This document shows, one piece after another, positions 42,826 through 51,748 of a stretch of 64,000 nt of DNA; position 1 is the first letter of the stretch; each line of letters opens with the position of its first letter. The stretch is from JBBQWR01 sp038210495. Lineage in GTDB: Bacteria; Planctomycetota; Planctomycetia; Pirellulales; DATAWG01. The stretch is taken from positions 62,001-126,000 of the forward strand of contig JBBQWR010000006.1 of NCBI GenBank assembly GCA_038210495.1, written 5' to 3'. Made by a program: the position numbers and the translations under genes. The notes beneath the pieces are model-generated. The model searched no databases, was not told the origin of the DNA, and was given only the letters and a program-made list of their open reading frames with translations.

Positions 42826-45194
42826 TCGCCGTGCCCGTGTCGCTGATTGGCACGTTTGCCGTGATGGGCATGCTCGGCTTCTCGCTCAATAATCTTTCGC
42901 TCTTCGGGCTGGTGCTGGCGATTGGGATCGTGGTGGACGACGCGATCGTGATCGTGGAAAACGTCGAGCGATATTTGGCGCAGGGCCTGAACTCGCGCGA
43001 CGCTTCCCGGCGCGCGATGACCGAGGTCGCCGGGCCGGTGATCGCGATTACGCTCGTGCTCTTGGCCGTATTCGTTCCCACGGCGTTCATGGCCGGGATC
43101 AGCGGCGAATTCTTCAAGCAGTTCGCTTTGACGATCGCCGCCTCGACGGCCATTTCGTGCTTCAATTCGCTGACTCTTAGCCCGGCCCTCTGCGCGATTC
43201 TGTTCAAGGGACATGGCGCAGCGCACGGGGCGGCCGGCGGCGACGGACTCGCACAGCCGGAGAAGCAGGGCGGCCACGGAGAGAAACAAGCTTTGCCATG
43301 GTGGGGAACCGCCGCGATCTTCGCGATTGTCGGCTATTTCCTCCTGACCCCGATGCTGACGCCGTTGCTGGGGGCGGAAATCGCTCCCGCCGGCCACGGT
43401 ATGGACGCTGGCCAAAGTGCAGACGCAGGACATGGCGGCAGTTCCGGCGCCTTGATCGCCGGAGCAATCGCCGCTCTTGCGGGCGGCGCGATCGGTCTGG
43501 CGCTGTTCAAGCCGATTAATCGGGCATTGGCCGTGCTGTTCGCCGGATTCAATCGCCTATTCGACGTGGCGATTGAAGGCTACGGGTGGTTGGTCGGGGC
43601 CTCGCTTCGAATTAGCTTTGTGCTGTTGCTCGTTTACGCCGGCTTTATGGGGCTGACTTTCCTGGGATTCAAGGCTGTGCCGGTTGGATTCATTCCGGAT
43701 CAGGACAAGGGTTATCTCGTCGTCAACGTGCAGTTGCCCGATGGGGCCAGCCTCGATCGCTGCGACGCCACGGTTCAGCAACTGAGCAAAATTGCCCGCG
43801 ACGCCAGCAAAATCCCCGGCGTGGATCATACGATCGACCTTTCGGGCTATTCGATTCTCTTGAGCACGAATATCAGCAATGTCGGCGGCATGTTCGTGAT
43901 CCTCGAACCGTTCGAGCATCGCAAAGGAGACCCGGAGCGGAGCGCGCCGGTCGTCGCGGCAAAACTCCGGAAAGCCTTCGCCGACATTCGCGGCGCGCGG
44001 GTCTCCGTATTTGGCGCTCCGGCGATCGACGGTCTGGGGACAACGGGCGGCTTCAAGATGCAAGTCCAAGACATGCGCGGCGCCGGACTGCGGGCGCTCT
44101 CCGGATCGGTGCAAAATCTGGCTGACCGCGGCAACGCCGATCTGCGGCTCGTGGGGCTCTTCAGCAGCTTTTCCATCGATCAACCGCAAATCTTCGTCGA
44201 GATCGATCGCGAGAAACTCAAGTCGCAGCAAGTGGCGCTCGACGACGTGAACCTCACGCTGCAAACCTATCTCGGCAGCATCTACGTCAATGACTTCACG
44301 AAATTCAACCGCAATTGGCAGGTCAATGTGCAAGCCGAGCCCCGCAGCCGCGTCCGCCGCGAAGATATCGGCCGGCTTGAGGTCCGCAGCGCCACGGGCA
44401 AGTCGGTGCCGCTCAATACGCTCATCAAAATCAAGAACGACAGCGGCCCGGCCGTCGTCAATCGCTACAACCAGTATCCATCGGCCGAAATCAACGGGAG
44501 TCCAGCGCCGGGGATCAGCTCGGGCGAGGCGATTGCCATCATGGGCCAGGGCAACAAAGACGGCGTGGTCATGGGCGGGCTGGCTAAAGAATCGCTGCCC
44601 GATTCGATGGGCGCGCAATGGACCGAGCTTACGCTGCAGCAGATCATCGCCGAGCAGGATGTGATGACGAAGCTCGCGTTCCCGCTGGCGGTCGTGTTCG
44701 TGTTCCTGGTGCTGGCCGCGCAGTATGAGAGTTGGACTCTGCCGTTTTCGATCATCCTGATCGTGCCAATGTGCCTCTTGGCCTCGATCACGGGTATTTG
44801 GCTTGTGGGGATGGATAACAACATTTTCACGCAGATCGGTCTAGTTGTGTTGATCGGCCTGGCGGCCAAAAACGCGATTCTAATCGTGGAGTTCGCCAAA
44901 CAGCGGCAGAGCGAGGGATTATCGCGCATCGAGGCCACGATCGATGCCAGCCGGCTGCGGCTCCGTCCGATTTTGATGACCTCCTTCGCGTTTATCTTGG
45001 GCGTCGTGCCGCTCGTACTCGCTAAAGGGGCCGGGGCCGAGATGCGCACGGCCCTCGGCGTCGCCGTCTTCAGCGGCATGTTGGGGGTCACGATCTTCGG
45101 CCTCCTCTTTACGCCCGTCTTCTACTCCGTGGTCATGAAACTCTCCGGCAGCGACAAGGCCTCCGGATCGAAGCACGATTCGCAGGGAAAGTAG
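42708..45194 (+). CDS. RND efflux pump, C-terminal part (frameshifted)
   Basis: Continues the pump from just before TM2: FVDESIHEVFKTLLEAFALV, FVPTAFMAGISGEFFKQFAL and the proton-relay helix LVLAIGIVVDDAIVIVENVE with both conserved Asp. The second porter half and TM7-12 follow (AKNAILIVEFAKQRQSEG, LGVAVFSGMLGVTIFGLLFT). Between the first TM bundle and the second half there is an insert of about 110 residues (around 43204-43560), His/Gly-rich and with two additional hydrophobic stretches. AcrB has only a short amphipathic link there. The GTG at 42708 is the formal start of this frame, not a real initiation site. The joined protein would be about 1,175 residues. Confidence 0.88.
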   Translation: MFVDESIHEVFKTLLEAFALVFIVVLVFLQDWRATIVPMIAVPVSLIGTFAVMGMLGFSLNNLSLFGLVLAIGIVVDDAIVIVENVERYLAQGLNSRDASRRAMTEVAGPVIAITLVLLAVFVPTAFMAGISGEFFKQFALTIAASTAISCFNSLTLSPALCAILFKGHGAAHGAAGGDGLAQPEKQGGHGEKQALPWWGTAAIFAIVGYFLLTPMLTPLLGAEIAPAGHGMDAGQSADAGHGGSSGALIAGAIAALAGGAIGLALFKPINRALAVLFAGFNRLFDVAIEGYGWLVGASLRISFVLLLVYAGFMGLTFLGFKAVPVGFIPDQDKGYLVVNVQLPDGASLDRCDATVQQLSKIARDASKIPGVDHTIDLSGYSILLSTNISNVGGMFVILEPFEHRKGDPERSAPVVAAKLRKAFADIRGARVSVFGAPAIDGLGTTGGFKMQVQDMRGAGLRALSGSVQNLADRGNADLRLVGLFSSFSIDQPQIFVEIDREKLKSQQVALDDVNLTLQTYLGSIYVNDFTKFNRNWQVNVQAEPRSRVRREDIGRLEVRSATGKSVPLNTLIKIKNDSGPAVVNRYNQYPSAEINGSPAPGISSGEAIAIMGQGNKDGVVMGGLAKESLPDSMGAQWTELTLQQIIAEQDVMTKLAFPLAVVFVFLVLAAQYESWTLPFSIILIVPMCLLASITGIWLVGMDNNIFTQIGLVVLIGLAAKNAILIVEFAKQRQSEGLSRIEATIDASRLRLRPILMTSFAFILGVVPLVLAKGAGAEMRTALGVAVFSGMLGVTIFGLLFTPVFYSVVMKLSGSDKASGSKHDSQGK

Positions 45195-45337
45195 AGAGGA
45201 GAAGGAAAGAACCCTTTATCCGACCCGAACAACGATCCATTTCGGGCTCGAGCGCGCAATCCAGCGGCGAGATGCCCAGACATCCGCGTCGTATTTTCCA
45301 ACCGCGACGCGCCGTCGGCTTTCTCCCGAGACAACCT

Positions 45338-45796
45338 ATGCTCCAGCAGTTACTCGTGGCTTTCGCGTTGGCCGCCGTTACGGTGATCGTTCATGTGGTC
45401 GGAATCGTGCACGCGGTTCTGCCGGCCGCAGGCATCTGGAACCGCGGACGATATCGTGAGCCGCCCGGCCCCGTCATGGCCCTCACCCGCTTGGTCAGCG
45501 CGCTGCTGGTGCTGCACCTTGTTGAAATGGCCGTCTGGGCGGCGAGCTTCACGGAGATTGGCGTGTTTTCCGATTTTGAGACCGCGCTCTATTACTCGCT
45601 CAAGAGTTATACGACGGTCGGCTATGGCGACGTCCTGCCGCCCGCTTCGTGGCGATTGCTTGGCCCCATCGAGGCGGCCGTCGGCGTCCTGATGCTGGGC
45701 CTGTCGACCAGCGTCATCGTCGCCGGGATTCAACGCGTTTACATTAGCCGTCCTGACGCGCCCACAAACGCACCGCCCGCGCCGCCGTCGAAGTGA
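45338..45796 (+). CDS. Two-TM potassium channel (Ion_trans_2)
   Basis: A 152-residue protein with an N-terminal helix (VAFALAAVTVIVHVVGIVHA), a helix ALTRLVSALLVLHLVEMAVW, a pore helix and selectivity filter SYTTVGYGDVLPP, and a final helix (AAVGVLMLGLSTSVIVAGIQ). TVGYGD is the K+ filter. There is no RCK or cyclic-nucleotide domain, so it is a minimal pore. The ATG at 45338 removes a basic upstream extension open from 45272. It follows the RND gene by 143 nt and may be independent. Confidence 0.82.
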   Translation: MLQQLLVAFALAAVTVIVHVVGIVHAVLPAAGIWNRGRYREPPGPVMALTRLVSALLVLHLVEMAVWAASFTEIGVFSDFETALYYSLKSYTTVGYGDVLPPASWRLLGPIEAAVGVLMLGLSTSVIVAGIQRVYISRPDAPTNAPPAPPSK

Positions 45797-45990
45797 GTCC
45801 GTGTGGGGTTTCGGCTTGCGGGAGACGAGTTCATCGCTTCAAGGCTGAGCTGAAAGCGGCGACCCGAAAGTTGGGACTAGCAGCGCGGTTTGCGGCTGTA
45901 TCTTTCGAACCGCGAGTGGACGTCCGACTGCGAAACGGATTAATATTCGCTTCGATCCTGATTCGTCCGCATCCCAGTAAGCGGGTTCAC

Positions 45991-46299
45991 ATGAGCAGTT
46001 CGGGTTCTCCGTCTGAGCGACCGCAGCCAAATCGTATTATCCGCTGCTGGTTGGGGCCGTTGGCTGCCTCGTCTTCAGACATTGCGAGGATACCAATTGG
46101 CTTGGCTGCCTCGTGACATCGTGGCTGGAATCGTGCTGACGACGATGCTCGAGCCCGCTGGTATCGCCTATGCCGTGGCATCCGGGGCGCTGGGCATCTA
46201 TAACCTGTACGCAACCATCATCCCGCTGCTGGCCTACGCACTATTCGGCCCCAGCCGCATCCTGGTGCTTGGCCCTGATTCCTCTTTGGCGGCTCGCCG
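45991..46299 (+). pseudogene. Truncated SulP-family sulfate permease remnant
   Basis: The N-terminus of a SulP permease is split over two frames. MSSSGSPSERPQPN (from 45991) appears to continue one frame over as WGRWLPRLQTLRGYQLAWLP, then RDIVAGIVLTTMLEPAGIAY, up to ILVLGPDSSLAA at about 46299. There similarity stops abruptly and the remaining 450 or more residues are absent. Both the frameshift and the truncation mark it as dead. The next 90 bp on the opposite strand read MPPKLVFNRPEGVGWQYKVK, another fragment I cannot identify. Confidence 0.75.
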
Positions 46300-46395
46300 T
46301 CCCACTTCACTTTGTATTGCCACCCGACGCCTTCGGGCCGATTGAAGACGAGCTTGGGCGGCATCGCCTGTACGAACGCCACCAATCTCAGAGAT

Positions 46396-47333
46396 TCAGT
46401 GGGGGTGCTTCTTGCGCAGGACGATACCGAGGCTAACAAGGCCCAATCCGGCCAAGACGAGGGTCGTCGGCTCGGGGACCGGAGTGAAGGCGATGAACCG
46501 GGGACTAGCGATGCCGGTGGCGAAGGGGGTCACGATGAGCCCATTGGGACTGATCTCACTGATTTGATTAGTGCTGAAGTCCGCTGCGTACAAGTTGCCG
46601 CTGCCGTCAAAGGCTAATCCCGATGGGATGGAGCCACTGGGCAGGGTTGCAAAGAGACTCACCACGCCGCCCGAGGTGATCCTACTGATGTGGTCACTGC
46701 CGTTATCAGCGACATAGAGGTTGCCGCTGCCATCGAAGGCCAAACCGACGGGCCCAGAGCCACCCGGTAGAGTGGCGAAAACGCTCACCGCGCCGCCGGA
46801 GGTGATCCTACTGACCTGGTTAGTACCGCCGTCCGCCACGTACAGGTTACCGCTGCCATCGGAGATAAGTCCGTAAGGATTCGAGCCGCCTGGCAAGGTC
46901 GCATAGAGGCTCACCACGCCGCCGGAGGTAATCTTGCTGATCTGATTGCTGACGCTGCCCGCCACGTACAGATTGCCGCTGGGGTCAAAGGCCAGGCCTT
47001 GGGGATTTGAGCCGGCCGGCAGGTTGGCGAATAGACTCACCGTACCGCCAGAGGTGATCTTGTTGATCTGGTCGGTGCTGTAGCCGGCCGAATAGAGGTT
47101 GCCGCTGCCATCAAAGCCCAGACCGGTAGGAGTCGAGAAGCTGGGTAGGGTAGCAAAGGGACTCACCGGCCGCTTGAGCTGACTTGAATGATGCTCTGGC
47201 TGCCGCTGGAGACGTACATTGTCGCGGAGCAGGCGGCAGGGGGGCAGAACGAAGCCATCGCGCCCAAAAACAGCGTGCATGCGGCGAAGCGAATGCGCTC
47301 TGCTTGGTGACCGAATCGAATTTTGACCTGCAT
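46396..47333 (-). CDS. NHL/SMP-30-like beta-propeller PEP-CTERM protein (frameshifted near N-terminus)
   Basis: The body has at least six tandem propeller blades of about 40 residues, each with GLAFDGSGNLYVAD and ISRITSGGVVSLFATLP. It ends in the PEP-CTERM tail VPEPTTLVLAGLGLVSLGIV followed by LRKKHPH. The signal peptide lies in a different frame from 47333 (MQVKIRFGHQAERIRFAACT... to MYVSSGSQSIIQVSSSGR), with AGGAG 7 nt before that ATG. One missing base at about 47167-47172 (GGCCGG for GGCGCGG) would fuse SSSG to AVSPFATLP. The uninterrupted frame itself runs from 47364 but has a nonsensical N-terminus. It is presumably a surface protein if functional. The blades are very similar to each other, which suggests recent internal duplication. 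Confidence 0.78.
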
Positions 47334-47711
47334 TACCGTTCTCCTCGGGGGCCCATCGCGGCACAGTCCGCGTCGAAACAAAAAAGGCATCAGCGGCATC
47401 TCCCGCCGGGCATGACTAGCGTCAACCCCAAGTGGAAGAAGGCGCGGATGCCTTCTAGCAAATCAGATAAAAAATAGAGACGTCTTCAATCGCTGCCGTT
47501 TATTCAGCGTCGCGCGCAGCTGTGCCCCTCGGGCTGCGTAATTCCAGTGTGAGCGTAGTTGTTCGGGCCACCCATCGTCAAGCGATTTTACTGCAACTGC
47601 CAACATTTCGCCAAATACAGGCAAATGCGGCTCGGCTCGGTTGCAGTGGGGCCGTTAGCGCAAACATGAGTTGTGACTCGGGGATGAAGTCGGTCGCTAC
47701 AACGACCGTGG
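47334..47711. other. Intergenic region without a supported gene
   Basis: The gap holds upstream DNA of the NHL/PEP-CTERM gene and the region after the CBS-HEPN gene's stop. A Lys-rich 22-codon frame at 47412-47477 has no supporting signal. No repeat family was recognised. Confidence 0.55.
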
Positions 47712-48470
47712 TCATTCCGCGGCGATAAACTCGCAAAGCCGGACGATGGCGCCCCAGTCGGAGGTCAAGATGTCCTGCGAATGCGCGAGGTTGTTGCGAA
47801 GTTTTTCGAGCTGCTTGGTCGTGTCTACCGCCTGACGGCCCGAGGCAAAGATCGTCAACTTCCGAATATCTTCACGGCGCGCGATGATCCGGCCCTTGTC
47901 CGCGAATTGCAAACAGTCGATCAACCGCAGCGTCTGATTGCGCCGGCTCCGTTCGGCCAACAGAACCTTGGCCTTTTCCAGCCGAGCCTCCGAAAGATGG
48001 CCCTTCCAGTCATCGGACGGGCAATGGCGTTCAATTAATTCCGAGAAGCGACTCTCGATCAGAGTCACGATTCCGAACAGCCACATCCGCACAGGCGGCT
48101 TTTGCAAATCGGCGCGGGTGACGATTCCGCCTACTTTGCCCAGCATGGTGACCAGCCCGAATGGAGCGTGATCGAGCGCCATCAAAACCTTCAGCAAGGG
48201 AGTCGTGTCGTCCAGGATTTTGGCTTCCTCAATTGGCTTCTGGAATTGGCCGCAGACGCCGTCCTTGAGGGAGTCTCTCTCCACGTATCCCTCGACCAAA
48301 CCGTCTCGCCGAACGCCGACGATATCATAGTCCTCGGACTCCATGAAACCGCGCACCTGCGCCGCGCAAGCCTGGACGTCGAACGATGCGAGCGGTTCCG
48401 CAATGTCCGCCGCGATAAAGGTCTCCATGAAGACCTTTTTGACGGCATCGGGAATCCTGTTGGAAGCCAT
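47712..48470 (-). CDS. CBS-pair-like / HEPN-type putative ribonuclease fusion
   Basis: A 252-residue protein. The N-terminal 130 residues have two CBS-like repeats: FIAADIAEPLASFDVQACAA, then YDIVGVRRDGLVEGYVERDS; and AKILDDTTPLLKVLMALDHA, then GKVGGIVTRADLQKPP. The helical C-terminal half (about 135-252) ends with KQLEKLRNNLAHSQDI. RNNLAH is the RxxxxH motif typical of catalytic HEPN ribonucleases. A ligand-sensing CBS pair controlling a HEPN nuclease is inferred. It lies 9 nt downstream of an nrfA remnant on the same strand and has no Shine-Dalgarno of note. Confidence 0.75.
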   Translation of the reverse strand: MASNRIPDAVKKVFMETFIAADIAEPLASFDVQACAAQVRGFMESEDYDIVGVRRDGLVEGYVERDSLKDGVCGQFQKPIEEAKILDDTTPLLKVLMALDHAPFGLVTMLGKVGGIVTRADLQKPPVRMWLFGIVTLIESRFSELIERHCPSDDWKGHLSEARLEKAKVLLAERSRRNQTLRLIDCLQFADKGRIIARREDIRKLTIFASGRQAVDTTKQLEKLRNNLAHSQDILTSDWGAIVRLCEFIAAE

Positions 48471-48479
48471 GAAGATCGA

Positions 48480-48704
48480 TTACTTTGAGCCGCGGACTTT
48501 GATTTGGCCCTGGCGTGCATAGTCGATTGCCTCCGCCAGCACGCGGGCAGCCTCCTGCGGAGCGTGGAAGCCCATCGAGTTTTCGGCGTTGATAAAATCG
48601 ACTCGCCATTCGGCTTTACGTTGCAACTCAAACGCCTCTTTCAGGGTCTGGGCGTCGATGTTGCCTTGTTTCGCCCCCTTCAGGTCGTCGAGCAGGTTAG
48701 ACCG
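48480..48704 (-). pseudogene. nrfA: 3' remnant of ammonia-forming cytochrome c nitrite reductase (nrfA)
   Basis: Seventy-four codons plus stop read as the C-terminus of a c552 nitrite reductase: WRVDFINAENSMGFHAPQEA followed by ARVLAEAIDYARQGQIK. An in-frame stop lies just upstream and no haem-binding CxxCH region is present, so only the tail remains. Identity is by recognition of the MGFHxPQEAxRxLxxSI-type tail and is moderately sure. The breakpoint is near 48704. Confidence 0.65.
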
Positions 48705-48894
48705 CCCGCAACTTCAAATCATCCAGCGAAATGGGAACAACGCAACCGACTCGCGGAAGGCGAGCGTAGCATTGTATTTTGCGACAGCCCTGAGCAGAAT
48801 GGGTCCGCCCCCCTCGCTTCGCGATTCGCGTAACCGAGTTCCGCGAACATCCCAGAAAAAGTCTTCCAGGCTGTGAAATCAAGGAGCTACTTCG

Positions 48895-50283
48895 ATGATC
48901 CAATGCTTTGCCGATCGAATGCGGGATGTGAAACTGCCGGGAAACTTTGGCTGGACATTGCGCGCAGCCGCGTGCCTCGGACTGGTGATCTGCGGCGCCG
49001 CGCCGGGGTTCGCTCAATTTCGGGAACTCGTCGCGCGCGTTCCGAAAACAGCCAATGCCGTCGTCTTGCTGAATGTCGAGAAGGCGGTCAACAGCCCCAT
49101 GGGAGTTCGCGAGGGCTGGAAGAAGAAGATCGAAAAGTCGTTCGCCGCCGGCTTGGTCCGGGTGCCCCCGCAGGCGACGAATTTCGTGCTCGCCTCCGAG
49201 ATGGATTTGGAGTTCATGCAGCCGATCTGGTCGGCCACGGTGATGGACCTTTCCGACCCGGCTTTAGTCCACCCGATCGCCGAGCGGCGCGGCGGCAAGG
49301 TCGACAAGCTCGACAATCTGTTGGCGGTTGCGATGCCGAACGACACCTATGTCGTGCAATTCGGTCCCGCGACGATCGGGGCGATGCAGCCCGCGAATCG
49401 ACAATCGGTGCTCCGCTGGGTTCGTGAAGTCCGCGCCGGCAAAAAGGACGACTTGTCGGCTTACCTGCAGAAGGCGGCCGGCTATTCGGACGACGCCGAC
49501 ACCGACATTATCATGGCGTTCGACCTCGAGGGGGCGTTTTCCTGGGAACGAGCGGCGAAATACCTGGCCCGTCAAAAGGACCTCCCGAAGCAATCCGATG
49601 AAGAGCGCAAGGAGTCGGCCAGCGCGCTGGGGGACGTGCTGGGAGTGCGGCTGGGGATTCGCTTGTCCGAGCGCGCCTTTGCCAAGTTGACGATCGACTT
49701 TCGCACCAACCCCAGGGTGCTCGCGAACATCGCGAAACCATTGCTCATGCAAATCCTGGCGGTTGCCGGTCTCAAGATCGATGACATCGACCAGTGGAAG
49801 CCGGAGATCGGCGCGACGACGATTTCGTTTTCGGGCAATTTGACGACTTCGGGGCTACAGAGGGTGATGTCCGTCATCGAATCGCCGAGCACATCGGAAA
49901 GCTTGGCCACGGACCCGAAGTCGAAGTCCAGCCCGGAGCAATTGTTGTCCAGCCAGGCCCAGGCGTCGATCGATCATTACCGCGCGGTGATCGCCATGTC
50001 CTCGGACCTGAAAAAAGACATGGATTCGATGTCGGGGCTGGGATCGACCTCGACGTATTGCGAGAAGTACGCCAAGCGCATCGAGCGGCTGCCGATCCTG
50101 AACGTCGACCCGGAACTCCTTCATTACAGTTCGTTCGTCGCCAAATCGCTCCGCGCGGCGGCGCTCATCGCGCGGAACATGGGGATTCAATCCGGGGTCC
50201 GCCAAGCTCAGATCATCTCGTCGGAGGCCGGTACGGGCTACGCGACATACGGTCGATACGGGATATGGGGATTACACGGTTGA
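48895..50283 (+). CDS. Exported hypothetical protein (C-terminal frameshift)
   Basis: The protein has 462 residues, with a signal peptide ending APGFAQF. The body is unrecognised, with an extended domain (VARVPKTANAVVLLNVEKAV, GPATIGAMQPANRQSVLRWV) seen in other planctomycete exported proteins of unknown role. AAGGAG lies 8 nt before the ATG. Near 50262 the frame appears broken. The stop at 50281-50283 follows RYGIWGLHG, while the neighbouring frame continues plausibly as YGDYTVDVETYDPVAEAKGI to a charged coiled-coil tail ending at 50461 (KMTQKYQVEF). A missing G in the GGG run at about 50260 would restore one frame. Confidence 0.8.
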   Translation: MIQCFADRMRDVKLPGNFGWTLRAAACLGLVICGAAPGFAQFRELVARVPKTANAVVLLNVEKAVNSPMGVREGWKKKIEKSFAAGLVRVPPQATNFVLASEMDLEFMQPIWSATVMDLSDPALVHPIAERRGGKVDKLDNLLAVAMPNDTYVVQFGPATIGAMQPANRQSVLRWVREVRAGKKDDLSAYLQKAAGYSDDADTDIIMAFDLEGAFSWERAAKYLARQKDLPKQSDEERKESASALGDVLGVRLGIRLSERAFAKLTIDFRTNPRVLANIAKPLLMQILAVAGLKIDDIDQWKPEIGATTISFSGNLTTSGLQRVMSVIESPSTSESLATDPKSKSSPEQLLSSQAQASIDHYRAVIAMSSDLKKDMDSMSGLGSTSTYCEKYAKRIERLPILNVDPELLHYSSFVAKSLRAAALIARNMGIQSGVRQAQIISSEAGTGYATYGRYGIWGLHG

Positions 50284-50544
50284 TGTGGAGACCTACGACC
50301 CGGTCGCCGAGGCGAAGGGGATCGCCGAAGAACGACGGGTCGTGCGAGCCGAAGAGAAGGCGGATGCCGCGACGAACGTGCATCAAATTCGGGCCGGGAT
50401 CACCGACGCCACCGCCGATATTCGCCGGAAGATGACCCAGAAGTATCAGGTCGAGTTTTGACGGCCTCTCGGCGGCCTAGCGCCGCGGGCTTTGTTCAGG
50501 ACCCGGCGATTCTCACTCCGGCAATTGCGGAGTGGCTCACAAAG

Positions 50545-50618
50545 TGCCCCCTGATGGACTCGAACCATCAACCCTCTGATTAAGAGTCAGATGCTCTGAC
50601 CAATTGAGCTAAGGAGGC
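50545..50618 (-). tRNA. tRNA-Lys (anticodon CTT)
   Basis: On the reverse strand the sequence folds as a complete cloverleaf. The acceptor stem is GCCTCCT paired with AGGGGGC. The D arm is TAGCTCAATTGGTCAGAGCA. The anticodon stem-loop is TCTGA-CTCTTAA-TCAGA with CTT as anticodon, and the T arm contains GGTTCGAGTCC. No CCA is encoded. It is isolated between the frameshifted exported-protein gene and fabI. Confidence 0.93.
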
Positions 50619-50742
50619 GGTCGCGGCGCCCAGCATTGACGGGCGACGAGCTTAGAATCTATCGTATCGTCTGCGGTCGATCAAGGCGGCGCCGTGGCTA
50701 AGCTGGCGGAAATTGCCTTCACTCATATAGGAAGGGCGTGAC

Positions 50743-51567
50743 GTGGGACTTTTTGACGGAAAAAAAGGATTGATTCTTGGAGTCGCCAACGATCACTCCA
50801 TCGCTTGGGCGATCGCTCAAGAGATCATGACCGGCGGCGGCCTGTGCGGGTTCACCCATTTGCCTGATCGGCCCGACGACGAGCGGCAACGTAATCGTCG
50901 CCGCGTGGCGATGCTGACCGACAAGGAGCCCCATGCCAAGTTTCTCGTGCCCATGGACGTGGCGAAGGATGACGACATCCGGGCGGTCATGCAGCGGGCG
51001 GCCGACGAGTTTGGCAAGATCGACTTTCTGCTGCACTCGATCGCGTTCGCGTCGATCGACGACCTCAAGCGGGAAACGATCGAGACCAGCCGCGATGGCT
51101 TCAAGATGGCCATGGAGATCAGCGTGTATAGCTTGATCGCCGTGGCCAATGCGGCCAAAAACATCTTCGCCCCCCGCGGCGCCATTGCCACCATGACGTA
51201 TTTCGGCGGCGAAAAGGCCGTGCCGGGCTACAACGTCATGGGCATCTGCAAGGCGGCGCTCGACTCGTCGGTCAAGTATCTGGCCTACGACATGGGGCCG
51301 CTCGGGGTGCGTGTCAACGCGCTGAGCGCGGGCCCAATGCGGACACTCGCCGGCAAAGGCGCCGGAGTCGACGACATGCTTCCGCTGTATGAAAAAATGT
51401 CGCCGCTGGGCCGCAATGTGACGCATGAAGAGGTTGGCCGCACCGGCGCGTTTTTGCTCTCCGACATGTCGGATGGAATCACCGGCGAGATCCTGCATGT
51501 CGATTCCGGATACAACATCATGGGCTCGCCCGGTCGTTTGACGGATTCGCTTAAGGCGAAAATGTAG
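50743..51567 (+). CDS. fabI: Enoyl-[acyl-carrier-protein] reductase (NADH), FabI type
   Basis: A 274-residue divergent SDR with the FabI N-terminus GLFDGKKGLILGVANDHSIA. The Tyr-x6-Lys catalytic pair is Tyr163-Lys170 (YNVMGICK). The MTYFGGEKAVPGY segment and a C-terminal DSGYNIMG are present. It carries out the last reduction of each fatty-acid elongation cycle. The start is a GTG at 50743 with GGAAGG upstream. It is physically apart from the fabD-fabG cluster 1.4 kb downstream. Confidence 0.93.
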   Translation: MGLFDGKKGLILGVANDHSIAWAIAQEIMTGGGLCGFTHLPDRPDDERQRNRRRVAMLTDKEPHAKFLVPMDVAKDDDIRAVMQRAADEFGKIDFLLHSIAFASIDDLKRETIETSRDGFKMAMEISVYSLIAVANAAKNIFAPRGAIATMTYFGGEKAVPGYNVMGICKAALDSSVKYLAYDMGPLGVRVNALSAGPMRTLAGKGAGVDDMLPLYEKMSPLGRNVTHEEVGRTGAFLLSDMSDGITGEILHVDSGYNIMGSPGRLTDSLKAKM

Positions 51568-51748
51568 GTTTAGAATTGCGGCGATACTGTGGGTGGCCGG
51601 GACTCGAGGCGCTTCGCCGAAGCCCCGGTGTGTGTTCTCGAATGTGAGCGAGTGTTGCCTGGGAGTGATCCCCGTATTCCGAACAGCCGCCTTCTGGCCG
51701 TAATAGTAATGCCGGTCGGAACTGACTCGGCGGCAGGATGCAGCGGCT

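Noticed and set aside
43557..44618. 353-codon reverse-strand frame inside the RND pump
   Set aside because: Antisense shadow; the forward frame carries unmistakable RND sequence.
50461..50742. Additional small RNA next to tRNA-Lys
   Set aside because: Short GC-rich inverted segments are present, but I found no tmRNA, SRP RNA, RNase P or second tRNA signature.
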